A stretch of DNA of 64,000 bases from Streptomyces sp. RKAG290 (GTDB taxonomy: Bacteria; Actinomycetota; Actinomycetes; Streptomycetales; Streptomycetaceae): contig NZ_JAJOZC010000001.1 in the NCBI RefSeq assembly GCF_023701695.1, positions 3,657,894 through 3,721,893 on the forward strand. Direction: 5' to 3'. The notes under the pieces were generated by a model. That model was not told the origin of the DNA, ran no database searches, and was given only the letters and a program-made list of their open reading frames with translations. Every line of letters starts with the position of its first letter. The stretch's first letter is position 1. Both the position numbers and the translations under genes were made by a program. Positions 19,003 through 28,216 of this stretch are shown piece after piece.

Positions 19003-19842
19003 GTGAGTCGAATCGACAGGACCGCCGAGGGTGCGGGGCCGTTCACGACCCGGCTGACCTGGCGCCTCAGCGACGGGGGCACCGCCGTCTGGGAGTCGCG
19101 CCTGGCGCGCAAACGCGGCCGGCTCACCGTGCGGGCCGCGGGCGATTCCGAGTCACGCTCCCGAAGCGCGGACAACGAGTCGGTCGGCCGGCTGCGCAGG
19201 CTCAACGCCCTCGCGGCGGGTGCGTTCGTGGTCGGTGGGGGCCTGTTCGCCTCCGGGGCCGCAGTGGCACAGTTCGGTCCGGGCGACGTGACGGGTGCCT
19301 GGATCTTCTTCGCCGGCGGCCTGTTCTTCAACGCCGGCGGCTACGTCTCACTGCTGCAGGCCGTCAACGCTCCCCGCCAGGACGACGGCGGAGCAGGAGA
19401 GCTTGCCGCGCGGCGCTGGAGATGGTGGAGCTACGAGCCCGGCCGGATCGACTGGCTGAGTACGTTCGTGCTGTTCGTGGGAACGCTGGTTTTCGGCATC
19501 AACCTGCTGAGTTCCTTGTTGCAGGGACTGTCGGCGCAGCAGGTGAACAGGCTGGTCTGGGCTCCTGACATGGTCGGGTGCACGTTGTTCCTGATCTCGG
19601 GGCACCTCGCCCTGGTGGAGGTCTGCCACGGCAGACCGGGCATCCGTCCCCACGAACTCGGCTGGTGGATCGTGGCGATCAACCAACTGGGGTCCGTGCT
19701 CTTCATGGCTTCGGCACTGGCCGACTTCACCCGTCCCGCCACGGGAGGCGTCGTGAACATCGACATCGCCAACTGGGGCACCCTCACCGGAGCGCTCTGC
19801 TTCTCCGTCGGAGGCGTGCTCCAGTACTTCGAGCGCCCGTGA
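19003..19842 (+). CDS. YrhK-domain membrane protein
   Basis: Integral membrane protein of 279 residues. A cytoplasmic basic N-terminus (about 65 residues) is followed by about seven hydrophobic segments; pairs of helices with FNAGGYVSLLQAVNAP and FSVGGVLQYFERP match the YrhK domain. The function of that family is unknown. The GTG start lies 10 bp after a TAG in a short gap. A perfect bidirectional terminator separates it from the convergent PBP4 gene. Confidence 0.8.
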   Translation: MSRIDRTAEGAGPFTTRLTWRLSDGGTAVWESRLARKRGRLTVRAAGDSESRSRSADNESVGRLRRLNALAAGAFVVGGGLFASGAAVAQFGPGDVTGAWIFFAGGLFFNAGGYVSLLQAVNAPRQDDGGAGELAARRWRWWSYEPGRIDWLSTFVLFVGTLVFGINLLSSLLQGLSAQQVNRLVWAPDMVGCTLFLISGHLALVEVCHGRPGIRPHELGWWIVAINQLGSVLFMASALADFTRPATGGVVNIDIANWGTLTGALCFSVGGVLQYFERP

Positions 19843-19868
19843 TGCCTCGCGGCTGATCCGGGCCACGG

Positions 19869-19901
19869 GTAAGGGCCCGGGTCATGGACCCGGGCCCTTA
19901 C
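19869..19901. terminator. Bidirectional terminator
   Basis: GTAAGGGCCCGGGTC / GACCCGGGCCCTTAC with an ATG loop, 15-bp perfect stem between convergent genes. Confidence 0.85.
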
Positions 19902-19983
19902 TTGTGGAGCGGGCGTCACAGCCCCTGTACCGCGCGGTGTGCGGATCCCCTCGAAGGCTTGGGGCCGCCGCGCCGCAGTCCTC

Positions 19984-21639
19984 TCAGCCTTCCCGGCGCG
20001 CCGTGTCCTCCTGCAAGTACGCGGAGATCATGGCGAGATCATCGGCGATGTCCAGCACGCCGTTGACGTCGGTGTCAGGGGTCGAGGCGCCGTTGACGCC
20101 TGCGAAGAAGACGTCGTAGCGGCCGTTGCCCTTGTCCAGGTAGCCGGCGATGGTGATGGCGCCGACGGCCAGCCGGTTGTTGAGCGCGTCCAGCCCGACG
20201 GCGGCGCCGGTCTTGGCGAACACCTTTCCGCGGGCGGGGCAGTGGGTGCAGTTGTCGGCCAGCAGCCCGTCCACGCCGAGGATGGGCAGCGCATTGCGGA
20301 AGACCGCGGCCTCGGGGGTGTGCTGCCAGTACGTCAGCAGCTGCGCCACGGCCCTGGGCGTGGTCCGGTCGACGGGGTTTCCGCCGCGGCCGTCCAGGAG
20401 CTGGACCTGCTTGCGGTCGACGCCCGCGCGATCCAGGAAGTCGGCCAGCACCGGGAAGCCGTCCATGCAGTCCTTGCTGCCGGCCGCGACCGCCATCAGA
20501 CAGATGGTGAGGTTCCCGCCGAGGTTGTGGCTGACCTTGAAGATGAGCTTGGCGTACTGGGAGAACGGCGGCGAGGTGTACAGCGCCACGCGCGGCCGGC
20601 CCGTGTACGAGCCGGGGAGTTGCCCGACCGGGTTGGCACCGGTCGGCTTGGCCGTCACCTTCACCCCGGCCCGCCCCAGCGCCTCGATCAGCGCGGTGCG
20701 CCCGAAGGCCGCCGGATCGGTGATGGGCGACACCTTCAGAGCCGGTTCGGACCGGGCCGCGATGGTGCCGGAAACCCTGATCCGGGTGCCGTTGGCCGAG
20801 GTCGTCACCTGGATGTCGGTCGGCTGCCCCGCCGCCACGGTCTTCACCGTCGACGTGACGCGGTACGGGGCGACCTTCGGCCGCCAGTCCAGCCGGGCGG
20901 GCGCGCCGGGGCGGGCGCCGGGGGTGGTCAGCAGGTCGATGAGGTTGTCGTTGATGATCAACGGCGTCGGGACCGGGTCGAAGACCGGCTCGGGCCGGAA
21001 GAGCCGGTTGTCGACGATCACGTTCCCGTTGACGCGGGTGATGCCTGACTTCCGTACCTGCTGCGCGATCTTGTTGATCCCGGCGAGCGGATTCTCCGGG
21101 GTGAGAGTGGCGCCGGGGAAGTCGTTGGCGTACGTGTGGTCGAGGTCGGTGTAGTCGACCGTGCCGTCGGGGCGGGTCCTGCCGCCCATGGTCAGGTCGC
21201 CCTGCGCGACGAGGCCGAGATTGCCGTTCAGCGCGCTTCCGCGGCGCTCGCCGATCGCGTAGACCGGCGTCTTGAAGCGGTGGTCGCCGCCGAGGGTGTC
21301 CCACGCTCCGGAGGTCCCGAACAGCTTGGCCACCGACCCGGGGATGAAGAACTGGTCGGCGAATCGGCTGTGAACGACCCGGCCGGTGTCCGGGTCCTGC
21401 TGGAGCAGGCCCCACTGGGCGTTGGGGTAGTCCGGCTTCCGCATGATCTCCGTGATCCGCGGGTCGAGCCGGTCGGCACGCACGTTGTCCGGCGACGAGA
21501 CCGCCTGGGCCGCCCCGCCCGATGTCAGGGCCAGGAGCAGCAGGGCACTGCATCCGGCGACAATGCGACGCCGAACAGATCCGGAATTCTCTCCTCGCAC
21601 CGCAACACGCACCGTTCGTCTCGGCAGTTTCCTGTCCAT
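19984..21639 (-). CDS. dacB: PBP4-type D-alanyl-D-alanine carboxypeptidase
   Basis: Peptidase S13, 551 residues, acting on peptidoglycan stem peptides outside the membrane. A basic N-terminus and hydrophobic helix (AGCSALLLLALTSGGAAQA) form the export signal. The catalytic S102-V-A-K105 follows IPG, the SxN motif is SHN in KVSHNLGG, and KTG is in VFAKTGAAV. The large insert between motifs 1 and 2 is the family hallmark. Near the C-terminus, residues 522-533 read DTDVNGVLDIAD, an EF-hand-like calcium loop not typical of E. coli PBP4. The start at 21639 is preferred; 21696 is a longer option. The gene is alone and convergent with the YrhK gene. Confidence 0.88.
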   Translation of the reverse strand: MDRKLPRRTVRVAVRGENSGSVRRRIVAGCSALLLLALTSGGAAQAVSSPDNVRADRLDPRITEIMRKPDYPNAQWGLLQQDPDTGRVVHSRFADQFFIPGSVAKLFGTSGAWDTLGGDHRFKTPVYAIGERRGSALNGNLGLVAQGDLTMGGRTRPDGTVDYTDLDHTYANDFPGATLTPENPLAGINKIAQQVRKSGITRVNGNVIVDNRLFRPEPVFDPVPTPLIINDNLIDLLTTPGARPGAPARLDWRPKVAPYRVTSTVKTVAAGQPTDIQVTTSANGTRIRVSGTIAARSEPALKVSPITDPAAFGRTALIEALGRAGVKVTAKPTGANPVGQLPGSYTGRPRVALYTSPPFSQYAKLIFKVSHNLGGNLTICLMAVAAGSKDCMDGFPVLADFLDRAGVDRKQVQLLDGRGGNPVDRTTPRAVAQLLTYWQHTPEAAVFRNALPILGVDGLLADNCTHCPARGKVFAKTGAAVGLDALNNRLAVGAITIAGYLDKGNGRYDVFFAGVNGASTPDTDVNGVLDIADDLAMISAYLQEDTARREG

Positions 21640-21759
21640 GGCGTCAGGTATGGACCCGGAGGGGCGCCGGATACGGGCGGCGCGAACGGTTGTCACCCGA
21701 ACGGCACGCAGTATTCGTCGAATTGCGCAGCGAACGCCCGGTCCTGACGGTGCGGTGGC

Positions 21760-21794
21760 GCCTGATGCCTGATGCCTGATGCCTGATGCCTGAC
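21760..21794. repeat. Five 7-bp tandem repeats (GCCTGAT)
   Basis: Four exact GCCTGAT copies plus GCCTGAC lie just past the TetR stop codon. Too short and unspaced to be a CRISPR. Confidence 0.85.
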
Positions 21795-21811
21795 GGCGGT
21801 GCGGTGGTGCC

Positions 21812-22390
21812 TCAGGTCCCCGGATGGTTCAGGGTGCGCACGAACTGCTCCGCGAGCTGCTCGGTGTCGATGTCGTCCGCGCTGCGCCCGGACAGGATGT
21901 GGAAGAAGGGCGGGCCGATCAGGAGTGCGGTCGCCTGCTCCAGCGAGAGGTGCGTCCCGCTCGACGCACGCACCGCCTCCACGACCTCTGCGGCGCTGTC
22001 CCCGAGGATGTCGCGGGAGCTGAGCAGCGCGGCGACGTCCGCGTCGTGCTGCGCTTCCCCCATGAGGGCGCGGTAGGCCGCCCCCGCGTGGGAGCGGGAC
22101 AGGAAGGTGACGAGCGCGTCGAGATACGCCTTGAGGTCGCTGCGGGGGGCGTCGCTGCCGGACACGGACAGTTCCTGCCGGGCGTCGATGGCGCTGGCCT
22201 CGTAGAGGACCTCCGCCTTGTTCGACCACCAGCGGTACACGGTCTGCCGGCCCACGCCCGCCCGCTCGGCGATGCCCTTCATGGTCAGTGCCGCGTACCC
22301 GACTTCGACGAGAAGGTCGTCGACGGCGTGCAGCACCGCGGCACGTGCGCTTTCACTGCGGGGCCGTCCGCGGCCGCTTCCGTCCATCAT
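21812..22390 (-). CDS. TetR-family repressor
   Basis: Regulator of 192 residues. The N-terminal TetR HTH is LTMKGIAERAGVGRQTVYRWW followed by SNKAEVLYEA, and the C-terminal ligand domain is of the TetR_C type. The start is at ATG 22390 (ATG 22387 adjacent). It is divergent from an MFS exporter, and a palindrome lies 15 bp from its start codon. That is the usual layout of a drug-responsive repressor and its pump; the inducing ligand is unknown. Confidence 0.9.
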   Translation of the reverse strand: MMDGSGRGRPRSESARAAVLHAVDDLLVEVGYAALTMKGIAERAGVGRQTVYRWWSNKAEVLYEASAIDARQELSVSGSDAPRSDLKAYLDALVTFLSRSHAGAAYRALMGEAQHDADVAALLSSRDILGDSAAEVVEAVRASSGTHLSLEQATALLIGPPFFHILSGRSADDIDTEQLAEQFVRTLNHPGT

Positions 22391-22404
22391 GCCGCCACTA
22401 TATA

Positions 22405-22421
22405 CGAGGCACTGTGTCTCG
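22405..22421. promoter_or_regulatory. TetR operator candidate
   Basis: CGAGGCACTGTGTCTCG: 8-bp arms around a central T with one mismatch, located between the divergent tetR-type and MFS genes and overlapping an AT-rich TATATA. Confidence 0.6.
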
Positions 22422-22555
22422 GATGTGTTAGCTTTACGGAGCACGGTGACTCGTAAATGGGTGTCCGGCCTTCCCTCGCCCGGTCCGGGCAGGGGCCTGC
22501 CGGACGAGGTCCGGCCGTGCTTCGTGTACGGCAATCCCAGAAGGAATCGAGAGCG

Positions 22556-24034
22556 ATGGCTCCCATATCGGAGGGCGTTCTGCGCCCGACGCAGCGGTCC
22601 GGCCCGGTGCTCGCCTGCGTGAGCGTGTGTACTGCCCTGGTCGTCGGATTCGTCGCTGCCATCAACCTGGCAGTGCCGCGACTGGCCGCGAGTTCACTGC
22701 AACCGACCTCGTCGGACCTGTTGTGGATCGTCGACGCCTACGTCGTGATCTTCGCCTGCCTGGTCATCCCTGCCGGTGCGGCAGGCGACAAGCTCGGCCG
22801 CAAGGGCGTCCTCATGGCGGGACTCGGCATATTCGCGTGCGGCGCCCTGGTGTCGGCACTGGCGCCGAACGTGGCGGTCATGCTGATCGGTCGCGCCGTC
22901 ACGGGCCTCGGCGCCGCGTGCGTCCTGCCCAACTGCGTCGGCATCCTCCTGCACGCCACAGCCCCCGAGCGGCGCCCGCACGCGCTGGCAGTCTGGGCGG
23001 CGGCCTCCGGTATCGGCGGCGTCGTCGGCAACGTCGGCGGCGGCACGGTGCTGAGCGCGGGCTCCTGGCGCGCGCTGTTCGTGGCGGCCGCCCTCATCGC
23101 CGCCTGCTGCCTGGCATGGGCGGCACGGTCGGCGCCGCGCAGCGCCCGGCTCGTGCGCACCCTCGACGTCCCCGGCACGCTGCTGTTCGTGGCTGCCGTC
23201 GTGGCGCTGCTGACCGGAATCATCGAAGGGCCCGAACAGGGCTGGGGCAGCACCCTCGTCCTCATCGCCTTCGCCTGCAGCATCCTGCTGAGCCTGTGCT
23301 GGGTGCGAGTCGAGCTGCGCGCCCCGCATCCCATGCTCGATCCGCGGCTGTTCCGCAGCCCGGCACTCAGCAGCGCAAGCCTCGGCATGACCCTCACGTT
23401 CTTCGGGACCTTCGGGCTCTTCTACGTCAACGCCTCACTCCTGCAATACGGGCGCGGCTTCTCCGTCCTGCAGGCAGGACTCGGGATCATCCCGCTGACC
23501 GTCCCGCTCCTGGTGGGCACCCGCCACGTTCCCGGGCTCGTCCGCCGCATCGGCATCCCCGCGACGCTCTCCGCGGCCTTCGCGCTCACCGGCGCCGGCC
23601 TGCTCGCCCTCTCGTACGCCTCGACCATGGCCTACCCGGTGTACGCGGCCGGTCTGTTCGTCGTCGGACTCGGCATCATGCTGGCCGCACCCTGTCTGAC
23701 CGCTCAGATCGCTTCGGCGTTGCCCGTGGAGAGGGCGGGCATCGCCGGAGGCCTGCAGTCGGCGACCCGCGAACTGGGCAGCGCTCTGGGCGTGGCCGTC
23801 GTCGGCACCGTCCTCACCGCCGGCTTCACCCGCCACCTCCCTGCCGACCTGAGCAGGCACACGCCGCTCCCACGCACGGTGCAGGAAGCACTCACGCCGG
23901 CCACGGCCGACCACACCGCCGTCACCGAGGCGTTCACCCAAGGCGCCGACACCGCGCTGCGCGCAGCCGCCCTCGTCGTGCTCCTGGCCGGAGCCCTCGT
24001 CGTGGCCGGCGCCCGCCGGACGGCCCCGCGCTAA
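22556..24034 (+). CDS. MFS multidrug exporter (14-TM, DHA2 type)
   Basis: Proton-driven efflux protein of 492 residues with about 14 hydrophobic segments. Motif A is DKLGRKGVLMAG, motif C-like VTGLGAACVLPN follows, and WIVDAYVVIFACLVIPAG is the usual first-loop sequence of EmrB/QacA relatives. ATG 22556 is chosen for AAGGAA 10 nt upstream; the longer open frame before it contains the operator. It heads a run of three co-directional genes with the SDR and O-methyltransferase genes (gaps of 106 and 156 bp) and is likely repressed by the divergent TetR protein. Confidence 0.9.
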   Translation: MAPISEGVLRPTQRSGPVLACVSVCTALVVGFVAAINLAVPRLAASSLQPTSSDLLWIVDAYVVIFACLVIPAGAAGDKLGRKGVLMAGLGIFACGALVSALAPNVAVMLIGRAVTGLGAACVLPNCVGILLHATAPERRPHALAVWAAASGIGGVVGNVGGGTVLSAGSWRALFVAAALIAACCLAWAARSAPRSARLVRTLDVPGTLLFVAAVVALLTGIIEGPEQGWGSTLVLIAFACSILLSLCWVRVELRAPHPMLDPRLFRSPALSSASLGMTLTFFGTFGLFYVNASLLQYGRGFSVLQAGLGIIPLTVPLLVGTRHVPGLVRRIGIPATLSAAFALTGAGLLALSYASTMAYPVYAAGLFVVGLGIMLAAPCLTAQIASALPVERAGIAGGLQSATRELGSALGVAVVGTVLTAGFTRHLPADLSRHTPLPRTVQEALTPATADHTAVTEAFTQGADTALRAAALVVLLAGALVVAGARRTAPR

Positions 24035-24140
24035 GGGCTCTCACACCACCTGACTCGGCGACGCCGACGCCGCCGTGCTCAGGGACTCCCTCCATCTCCG
24101 CCACCCACCTGCCCTTCCAGGGCGAAGAAAGGACACGCTC

Positions 24141-25034
24141 ATGCGTGCATTTGTCACCGGAGCGACCGGCTGGATCGGATCCGCCGTTGTCGACGAACTC
24201 ATCTCGGCGGGCCACCAGGTCATCGGCCTGGCCCGATCCGACCGGGCCGAGCAGGCTCTCGCGGCCAAGGGCGCCGGCCTCGTCCGCGGTGACCTGGACG
24301 ATCTCGCCTCGCTGCGACGGGGCGCCGCCGAGGCGGACGCGGTCATCCACATGGCCAACAAGCACGACTGGGGCAACCCTGCCGAGTCCGACCGCTCCGA
24401 ACGAGCCGCGGTCCAGGCCCTCGGCGACGCGCTGGCCGGGACCGGCCACCCGTTCGTCGTCGCCGCGCCGCTCTCCGGTCTCGTCGAGGGCCGGGCGGCC
24501 ACGGAGGACGATGTGTCTCCGGCCGTCGGCCCGGAGTCCAACCGGGGCGGCAGCGAGAACCTTGCCCTGGAATACGTGGCCCAGGGCGTGCGGACCGTGA
24601 TCACCCGGTTCGCACCGAGCGTCCACGGGCGCGGCGACTGGGGGTTCGTCAACTTCCTCACCGAGGCCGCCCGCAAGCAGGGAGTCTCCGGCTACGTCGG
24701 CGACGGCTCCGCCACCTGGTCGGCGGTGCACCGCGACGATGCCGCCCGGCTGATCCGCCTCGGCATGGAGCAGGCACCCGCGGGGACGCGACTGCACGTC
24801 GTCGCCGAGGAGGCCGTCACCACCAGGGAGATCGCCGAGGCGATCGGCCGCAGCCTGGGCCTGCCGGTCGAGTCCGTCGCCCCGCAGGACGCCGGAGGCC
24901 ATTTCGGCTTCGTGGGCAGCTTCTTCGCCTCCACCATGACCGCGTCCAGCGACGCGACCAGGCAGCTCCTCTCCTGGGAGCCCACCGGGCCGACCCTGCT
25001 CGCGGACATCGAAGCGGGCGCCTACACGGCCTGA
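24141..25034 (+). CDS. Atypical extended SDR / NAD-dependent epimerase
   Basis: NAD(P)-binding Rossmann protein of 297 residues. The dinucleotide motif TGATGWIGSA opens the protein, and DLDDL and VIHMAN follow in the expected positions. The usual YxxxK catalytic pair is not evident where RGGSENLALEY occurs, which is typical of atypical SDRs. It could be a reductase or epimerase acting on a small molecule. GAAAGGA precedes ATG 24141. It lies downstream of the MFS exporter and may modify the same compound, which is only inferred. Confidence 0.85.
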   Translation: MRAFVTGATGWIGSAVVDELISAGHQVIGLARSDRAEQALAAKGAGLVRGDLDDLASLRRGAAEADAVIHMANKHDWGNPAESDRSERAAVQALGDALAGTGHPFVVAAPLSGLVEGRAATEDDVSPAVGPESNRGGSENLALEYVAQGVRTVITRFAPSVHGRGDWGFVNFLTEAARKQGVSGYVGDGSATWSAVHRDDAARLIRLGMEQAPAGTRLHVVAEEAVTTREIAEAIGRSLGLPVESVAPQDAGGHFGFVGSFFASTMTASSDATRQLLSWEPTGPTLLADIEAGAYTA

Positions 25035-25094
25035 CGAGACGCCGGGCGAAGCGAGGCCCGTCAGGGCCGCGCTCCCCACGCTCGTCCCCACCTC

Positions 25095-25175
25095 AAGGCG
25101 GTCCCACCGCCCACCACTCACCACCCACCGCCCACCGCCCATCGTCCACCGGCCATCGCCCATCGCCCATCGTCC
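25095..25175. repeat. Low-complexity CCCATCG/CCACCG repeats
   Basis: A run of about ten imperfect 6-10-bp units (CCCACCGCC, CCCATCGCC, CCCATCGTC) fills most of the gap between the SDR and methyltransferase genes. Confidence 0.7.
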
Positions 25176-25190
25176 GAAGGATCCAGGATC

Positions 25191-25856
25191 ATGCCCACAC
25201 AGCCCCACACCCTCGCGGAACCGCGCGTCTCCGCCGCTCTGACCCGCATGTTCGAAGCCGCCGCCCGTGACGACGAGACGGCGGCCCGGCTGCGGGGCAT
25301 CCAGCCCCACGAGCGGGGGTCGCTGACGGCGCAGGAACTTGCCGACGCGGTGCGGGAGATCTACATGCCCGTCTCCGCCGACGGCGGCAAGCTCCTCTAC
25401 AACCTCATCCGCGCCACCAAGCCGGCCACCGTCGTCGAGTTCGGCACCTCGTACGGCATCTCCACCCTGCACCTGGCCGCCGCCGTTCGCGACAACGGCG
25501 GCGGCCAGGTCATCACCACGGAGATGAGCCGGACCAAGGCGGCCGCCGCCCGCGAGACCTTCGCCGCGACCGGCCTCGACGACGTGATCACCGTGCTGGA
25601 GGGGGACGCCCTGCAGACGCTCGCCGCACTGCGGCAGTCGGTCGACTTCTTGTTCCTGGACGGGTGGAAGGACCTCTGCCTGCCCGTCCTGCAGCTCCTC
25701 GAACCCCACATCGCCCCCGGCACCCTCGTCGTCGCCGACGACGTGGACCTACCCGACCTCGGCCCCTACCTCGACCACGTCCGCGACATCGACAACGGCT
25801 ACCACAGCGTCACCTTCCCCGTTGAGGACGGCCTCGAAATCAGCTGCCGTCTCTGA
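25191..25856 (+). CDS. SAM-dependent O-methyltransferase (class I)
   Basis: Methyltransferase of 221 residues. SAM motif I is VVEFGTSYGIST at residues 81-92, the acidic strand end is ITTEMS, and DFLFLDGWKD (about residue 151) corresponds to the metal/substrate strand of catechol-type O-methyltransferases. No membrane segment. AGGATC lies 6-7 nt before ATG. It is the third gene of the MFS-SDR-methyltransferase run and is followed by a strong terminator. The substrate is unknown. Confidence 0.87.
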   Translation: MPTQPHTLAEPRVSAALTRMFEAAARDDETAARLRGIQPHERGSLTAQELADAVREIYMPVSADGGKLLYNLIRATKPATVVEFGTSYGISTLHLAAAVRDNGGGQVITTEMSRTKAAAARETFAATGLDDVITVLEGDALQTLAALRQSVDFLFLDGWKDLCLPVLQLLEPHIAPGTLVVADDVDLPDLGPYLDHVRDIDNGYHSVTFPVEDGLEISCRL

Positions 25857-25917
25857 TCGAGTCCCTCCGGGCAGGTTTGTCCGCCCGAGGCACCCGACCC
25901 GTAAAGGGGCAGGTCAC

Positions 25918-25959
25918 GGGCGCCCTGACGCGGCCGGCGCAAGCCGCGTCAGGGCGCCC
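25918..25959 (+). terminator. Strong hairpin terminator
   Basis: GGGCGCCCTGACGCGGC pairs perfectly over 17 bp with its complement, 8-nt loop, 61 bp after the methyltransferase stop. Confidence 0.8.
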
Positions 25960-25982
25960 TGTCACGCTTCAGGCCAGGCACA

Positions 25983-26030
25983 GTCAGGCCCGGTCAGGCC
26001 CGGTCAGGCCCGGTCAGGCACGTCAGGCGC
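25983..26030. repeat. 10-bp tandem repeats (GTCAGGCCCG)
   Basis: Three exact units and two degenerate ones. The remaining stretch to 26600 has no gene that I can support. Confidence 0.75.
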
Positions 26031-26600
26031 GCGGCCACAGACCGCGCAGGTCGGGGCTGCCCGGGGCGGGCAGGGAAGCCCGGAGGGGCAGGGCGAGCAA
26101 CTACATGCCAGTGGTCCGCACGGCCGGAAGGCCGGACCGCCGAACGGCACGCGGCCCCGATCGGCCGCAGTCCCTGCTGCGTCCGCCCAGCCGGCGGCCG
26201 CAGATTTCACACGCCGTGCATAGAACGGCACGCTCCGCTCCCTCTAGTCTCCTGGCATGGCAGCAGAGGGAATGCTCGCTGCTCGTCGCCATGTCGATTT
26301 CGGCAGGGTGGCGAGCGCGCTGTGTACGTCCGCCACGGCGTGACCGCCGAGGCCGGCCGCTTGTCGCCCGACCGTGGTGCAGCCCTTGTCCGGCACCCGG
26401 TGCGGCAGTGATCCAGGTCTGAGCCGGTCCGTTCACGCCCTACCGCCTTCGTTGCGGAATTCCCACGTGGCGCCCGGACGCCCCAACGCCCTTTGCCCGC
26501 ACCTTCCTTGTTGCCGGCAGGAATGCCGCCAGCCGTGCCCGCAAGGCGTTCATGAGTTCCGCGTGTCCAGAAGTCGGTTCCGAATTCCGCAGTCCCATCG
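26031..26600. other. Intergenic, no gene recognised
   Basis: About 570 bp with no credible coding sequence; presumably includes the sulfatase promoter. Confidence 0.4.
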
Positions 26601-26624
26601 ATGGACCACAGGAGGAAACGATCC

Positions 26625-28028
26625 ATGAGTCACAACGACAGACCGCAGGTGAGCCGGCGCGGCTTCCTCGCCGGTACGGCGGCAGCAGCCGCCACAGCGG
26701 CCGTACCCGCGATCGCCCAGGTCGCCGCCGCCGGCTCGGCGGCCGCCGCTGCCCGCCCGAACATCCTTCTCATCGTCACCGACGACCAGCCCAAGCAGAC
26801 CGAGTGGGCGCAACCCAAGACGGTCGACTGGCTCGCCGGCCGAGGCGTGAAGTTCACCAACGGCCATGTCACGACCCCGCTCTGCGCACCGTCGCGGTCA
26901 TCCGTACTGTCCGGGCAGTACGCCCACAACCACGGCGTGCGGAACAACAGCGCCTCGTACCAGCTGGACCAGGACACGACCCTGCCGCGGTACCTCAAGC
27001 AGGCGGGCTACCGCACGGGTCTGTTCGGGAAGTTCCTCAACTCCTGGACGCTCGCCGACAACCCGCCGCACTTCGAGGACTTCGCGCTGTTGCAGCCGGC
27101 CTACGTCGACGCCCGGTGGAACGTCAACGGCGCGGTCCAGACGATCAACGGCTACACGACCGACATCATCAAGAACCGGACGCTGGACTTCCTGGACGAG
27201 GCGACGACCGACAGCCGCCCCTGGTTCGCGTACGTCACGCCGTTCGCCTCGCACGGGCCCCGTACGCCCGCGCCCAAGTACGCGGGGACGGACGTGCCGG
27301 ACTGGAACGGACGCCCCTCCGTCCCCGAGGCCGACCGCAGTGACAAGCCGGGCTACATCCAGAGCGCGACCGGGACCCTGGCCGACGGCCGGCGGATCCG
27401 CGCGGAGCAGTTGCGGACCCTGCGGTCCGTCGACGACGCGGTGCAGGCGTTCAAGGACAAGCTGACGAGCCTCGGACAGCTGGACAACACCCTCGTCATC
27501 TACATCGGGGACAACGGCTTCGGCTGGGCGGACCACGGCTGGACCAAGAAGTCGGTGCCCTACCGGGCCGCCCACGAGGTGCCGTTCTACCTGTCCTGGC
27601 CGGCTGGCGGCCTCGGCGCCGGAACCACCGACGACCGCATCGTCGCCAACATCGACATCGCGCCCACCGTCCTCGACGCGGCCGGTGTCACACCGGGGCA
27701 CTCGCAGGACGGGAAGTCGCTGCTGACCTCGTACAGCCGCGATCACCTGCTCGTCGAATGGTGGAAGCAGGGTGCCGCCGCGGGTGGCCCGCCGACCTGG
27801 TCGTCGTACGTCGCCAAGAACAAGCAGTACACCGAGTACTACGACCTGAAGACCGACGCCAACGGTGTGGTGTCCGGCACGGGGCAGCTGAAGTTCCGGG
27901 AGCACTACGACCTCGCGGGCGACCCGCACCAGCTGAAGAACAGCCTGTACCAGGCGACCCCGCAGGACGAGCAGAACCTCGGCATACCCGCACTGGCGGC
28001 CCAACTCGCCGCCGACCGTACCGTCTAG
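26625..28028 (+). CDS. Tat-exported sulfatase
   Basis: Arylsulfatase-family hydrolase of 467 residues. A twin-arginine signal (VSRRGFLAG) and alanine-rich h-region target it for folded export. Metal ligands Asp53-Asp54 lie in LLIVTDDQ. The catalytic signature is Cys87 in LCAPSRSSVLSGQ (CxPSR), the cysteine that must be oxidised to formylglycine. GDNGFGWADHGW is the second metal site. ACAGGAGGAAAC precedes ATG 26625. The next gene encodes the formylglycine-generating enzyme, so substrate and activator are paired. The sulfate ester hydrolysed is unknown. Confidence 0.92.
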   Translation: MSHNDRPQVSRRGFLAGTAAAAATAAVPAIAQVAAAGSAAAAARPNILLIVTDDQPKQTEWAQPKTVDWLAGRGVKFTNGHVTTPLCAPSRSSVLSGQYAHNHGVRNNSASYQLDQDTTLPRYLKQAGYRTGLFGKFLNSWTLADNPPHFEDFALLQPAYVDARWNVNGAVQTINGYTTDIIKNRTLDFLDEATTDSRPWFAYVTPFASHGPRTPAPKYAGTDVPDWNGRPSVPEADRSDKPGYIQSATGTLADGRRIRAEQLRTLRSVDDAVQAFKDKLTSLGQLDNTLVIYIGDNGFGWADHGWTKKSVPYRAAHEVPFYLSWPAGGLGAGTTDDRIVANIDIAPTVLDAAGVTPGHSQDGKSLLTSYSRDHLLVEWWKQGAAAGGPPTWSSYVAKNKQYTEYYDLKTDANGVVSGTGQLKFREHYDLAGDPHQLKNSLYQATPQDEQNLGIPALAAQLAADRTV

Positions 28029-28031
28029 GGC

Positions 28032-28077
28032 CTGCCCTCCGGATCAGGCCGGGTCTGCCGTCCGGATCAGGCCGGGC
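28032..28077. repeat. Two 23-bp direct repeats
   Basis: CTGCC(C/G)TCCGGATCAGG-type units at 28032-28054 and 28055-28077, immediately after the sulfatase gene, differing at two positions. Confidence 0.8.
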
Positions 28078-28152
28078 CATTCGAGCGGGACGCGGCACCG
28101 GGGCCCTGCGCGCGGCATGATCCGGACGAGAGCCCAGTCAGGAGCCAAGCCC

Positions 28153-28192
28153 CCGGCAGGGGCCCGCAGCGACCGCCGCGGGCCCCTGCCGG
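28153..28192 (+). terminator. Hairpin between sulfatase and FGE genes
   Basis: CCGGCAGGGGCCCGC / GCGGGCCCCTGCCGG, perfect 15-bp stem with a 10-nt loop ending 24 bp before the next start. It may end the sulfatase transcript or lower expression of the downstream gene. Confidence 0.65.
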
Positions 28193-28216
28193 ACGGCTCT
28201 ACCAAAAGGAGTTGCT

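Noticed and set aside
23934..25709. 591-residue minus-strand frame
   Set aside because: Antisense of SDR and methyltransferase genes; inflated by intergenic repeats.
22556..25856. Secondary-metabolite gene cluster
   Set aside because: An exporter, SDR and methyltransferase alone, with no core synthase, do not make a cluster.
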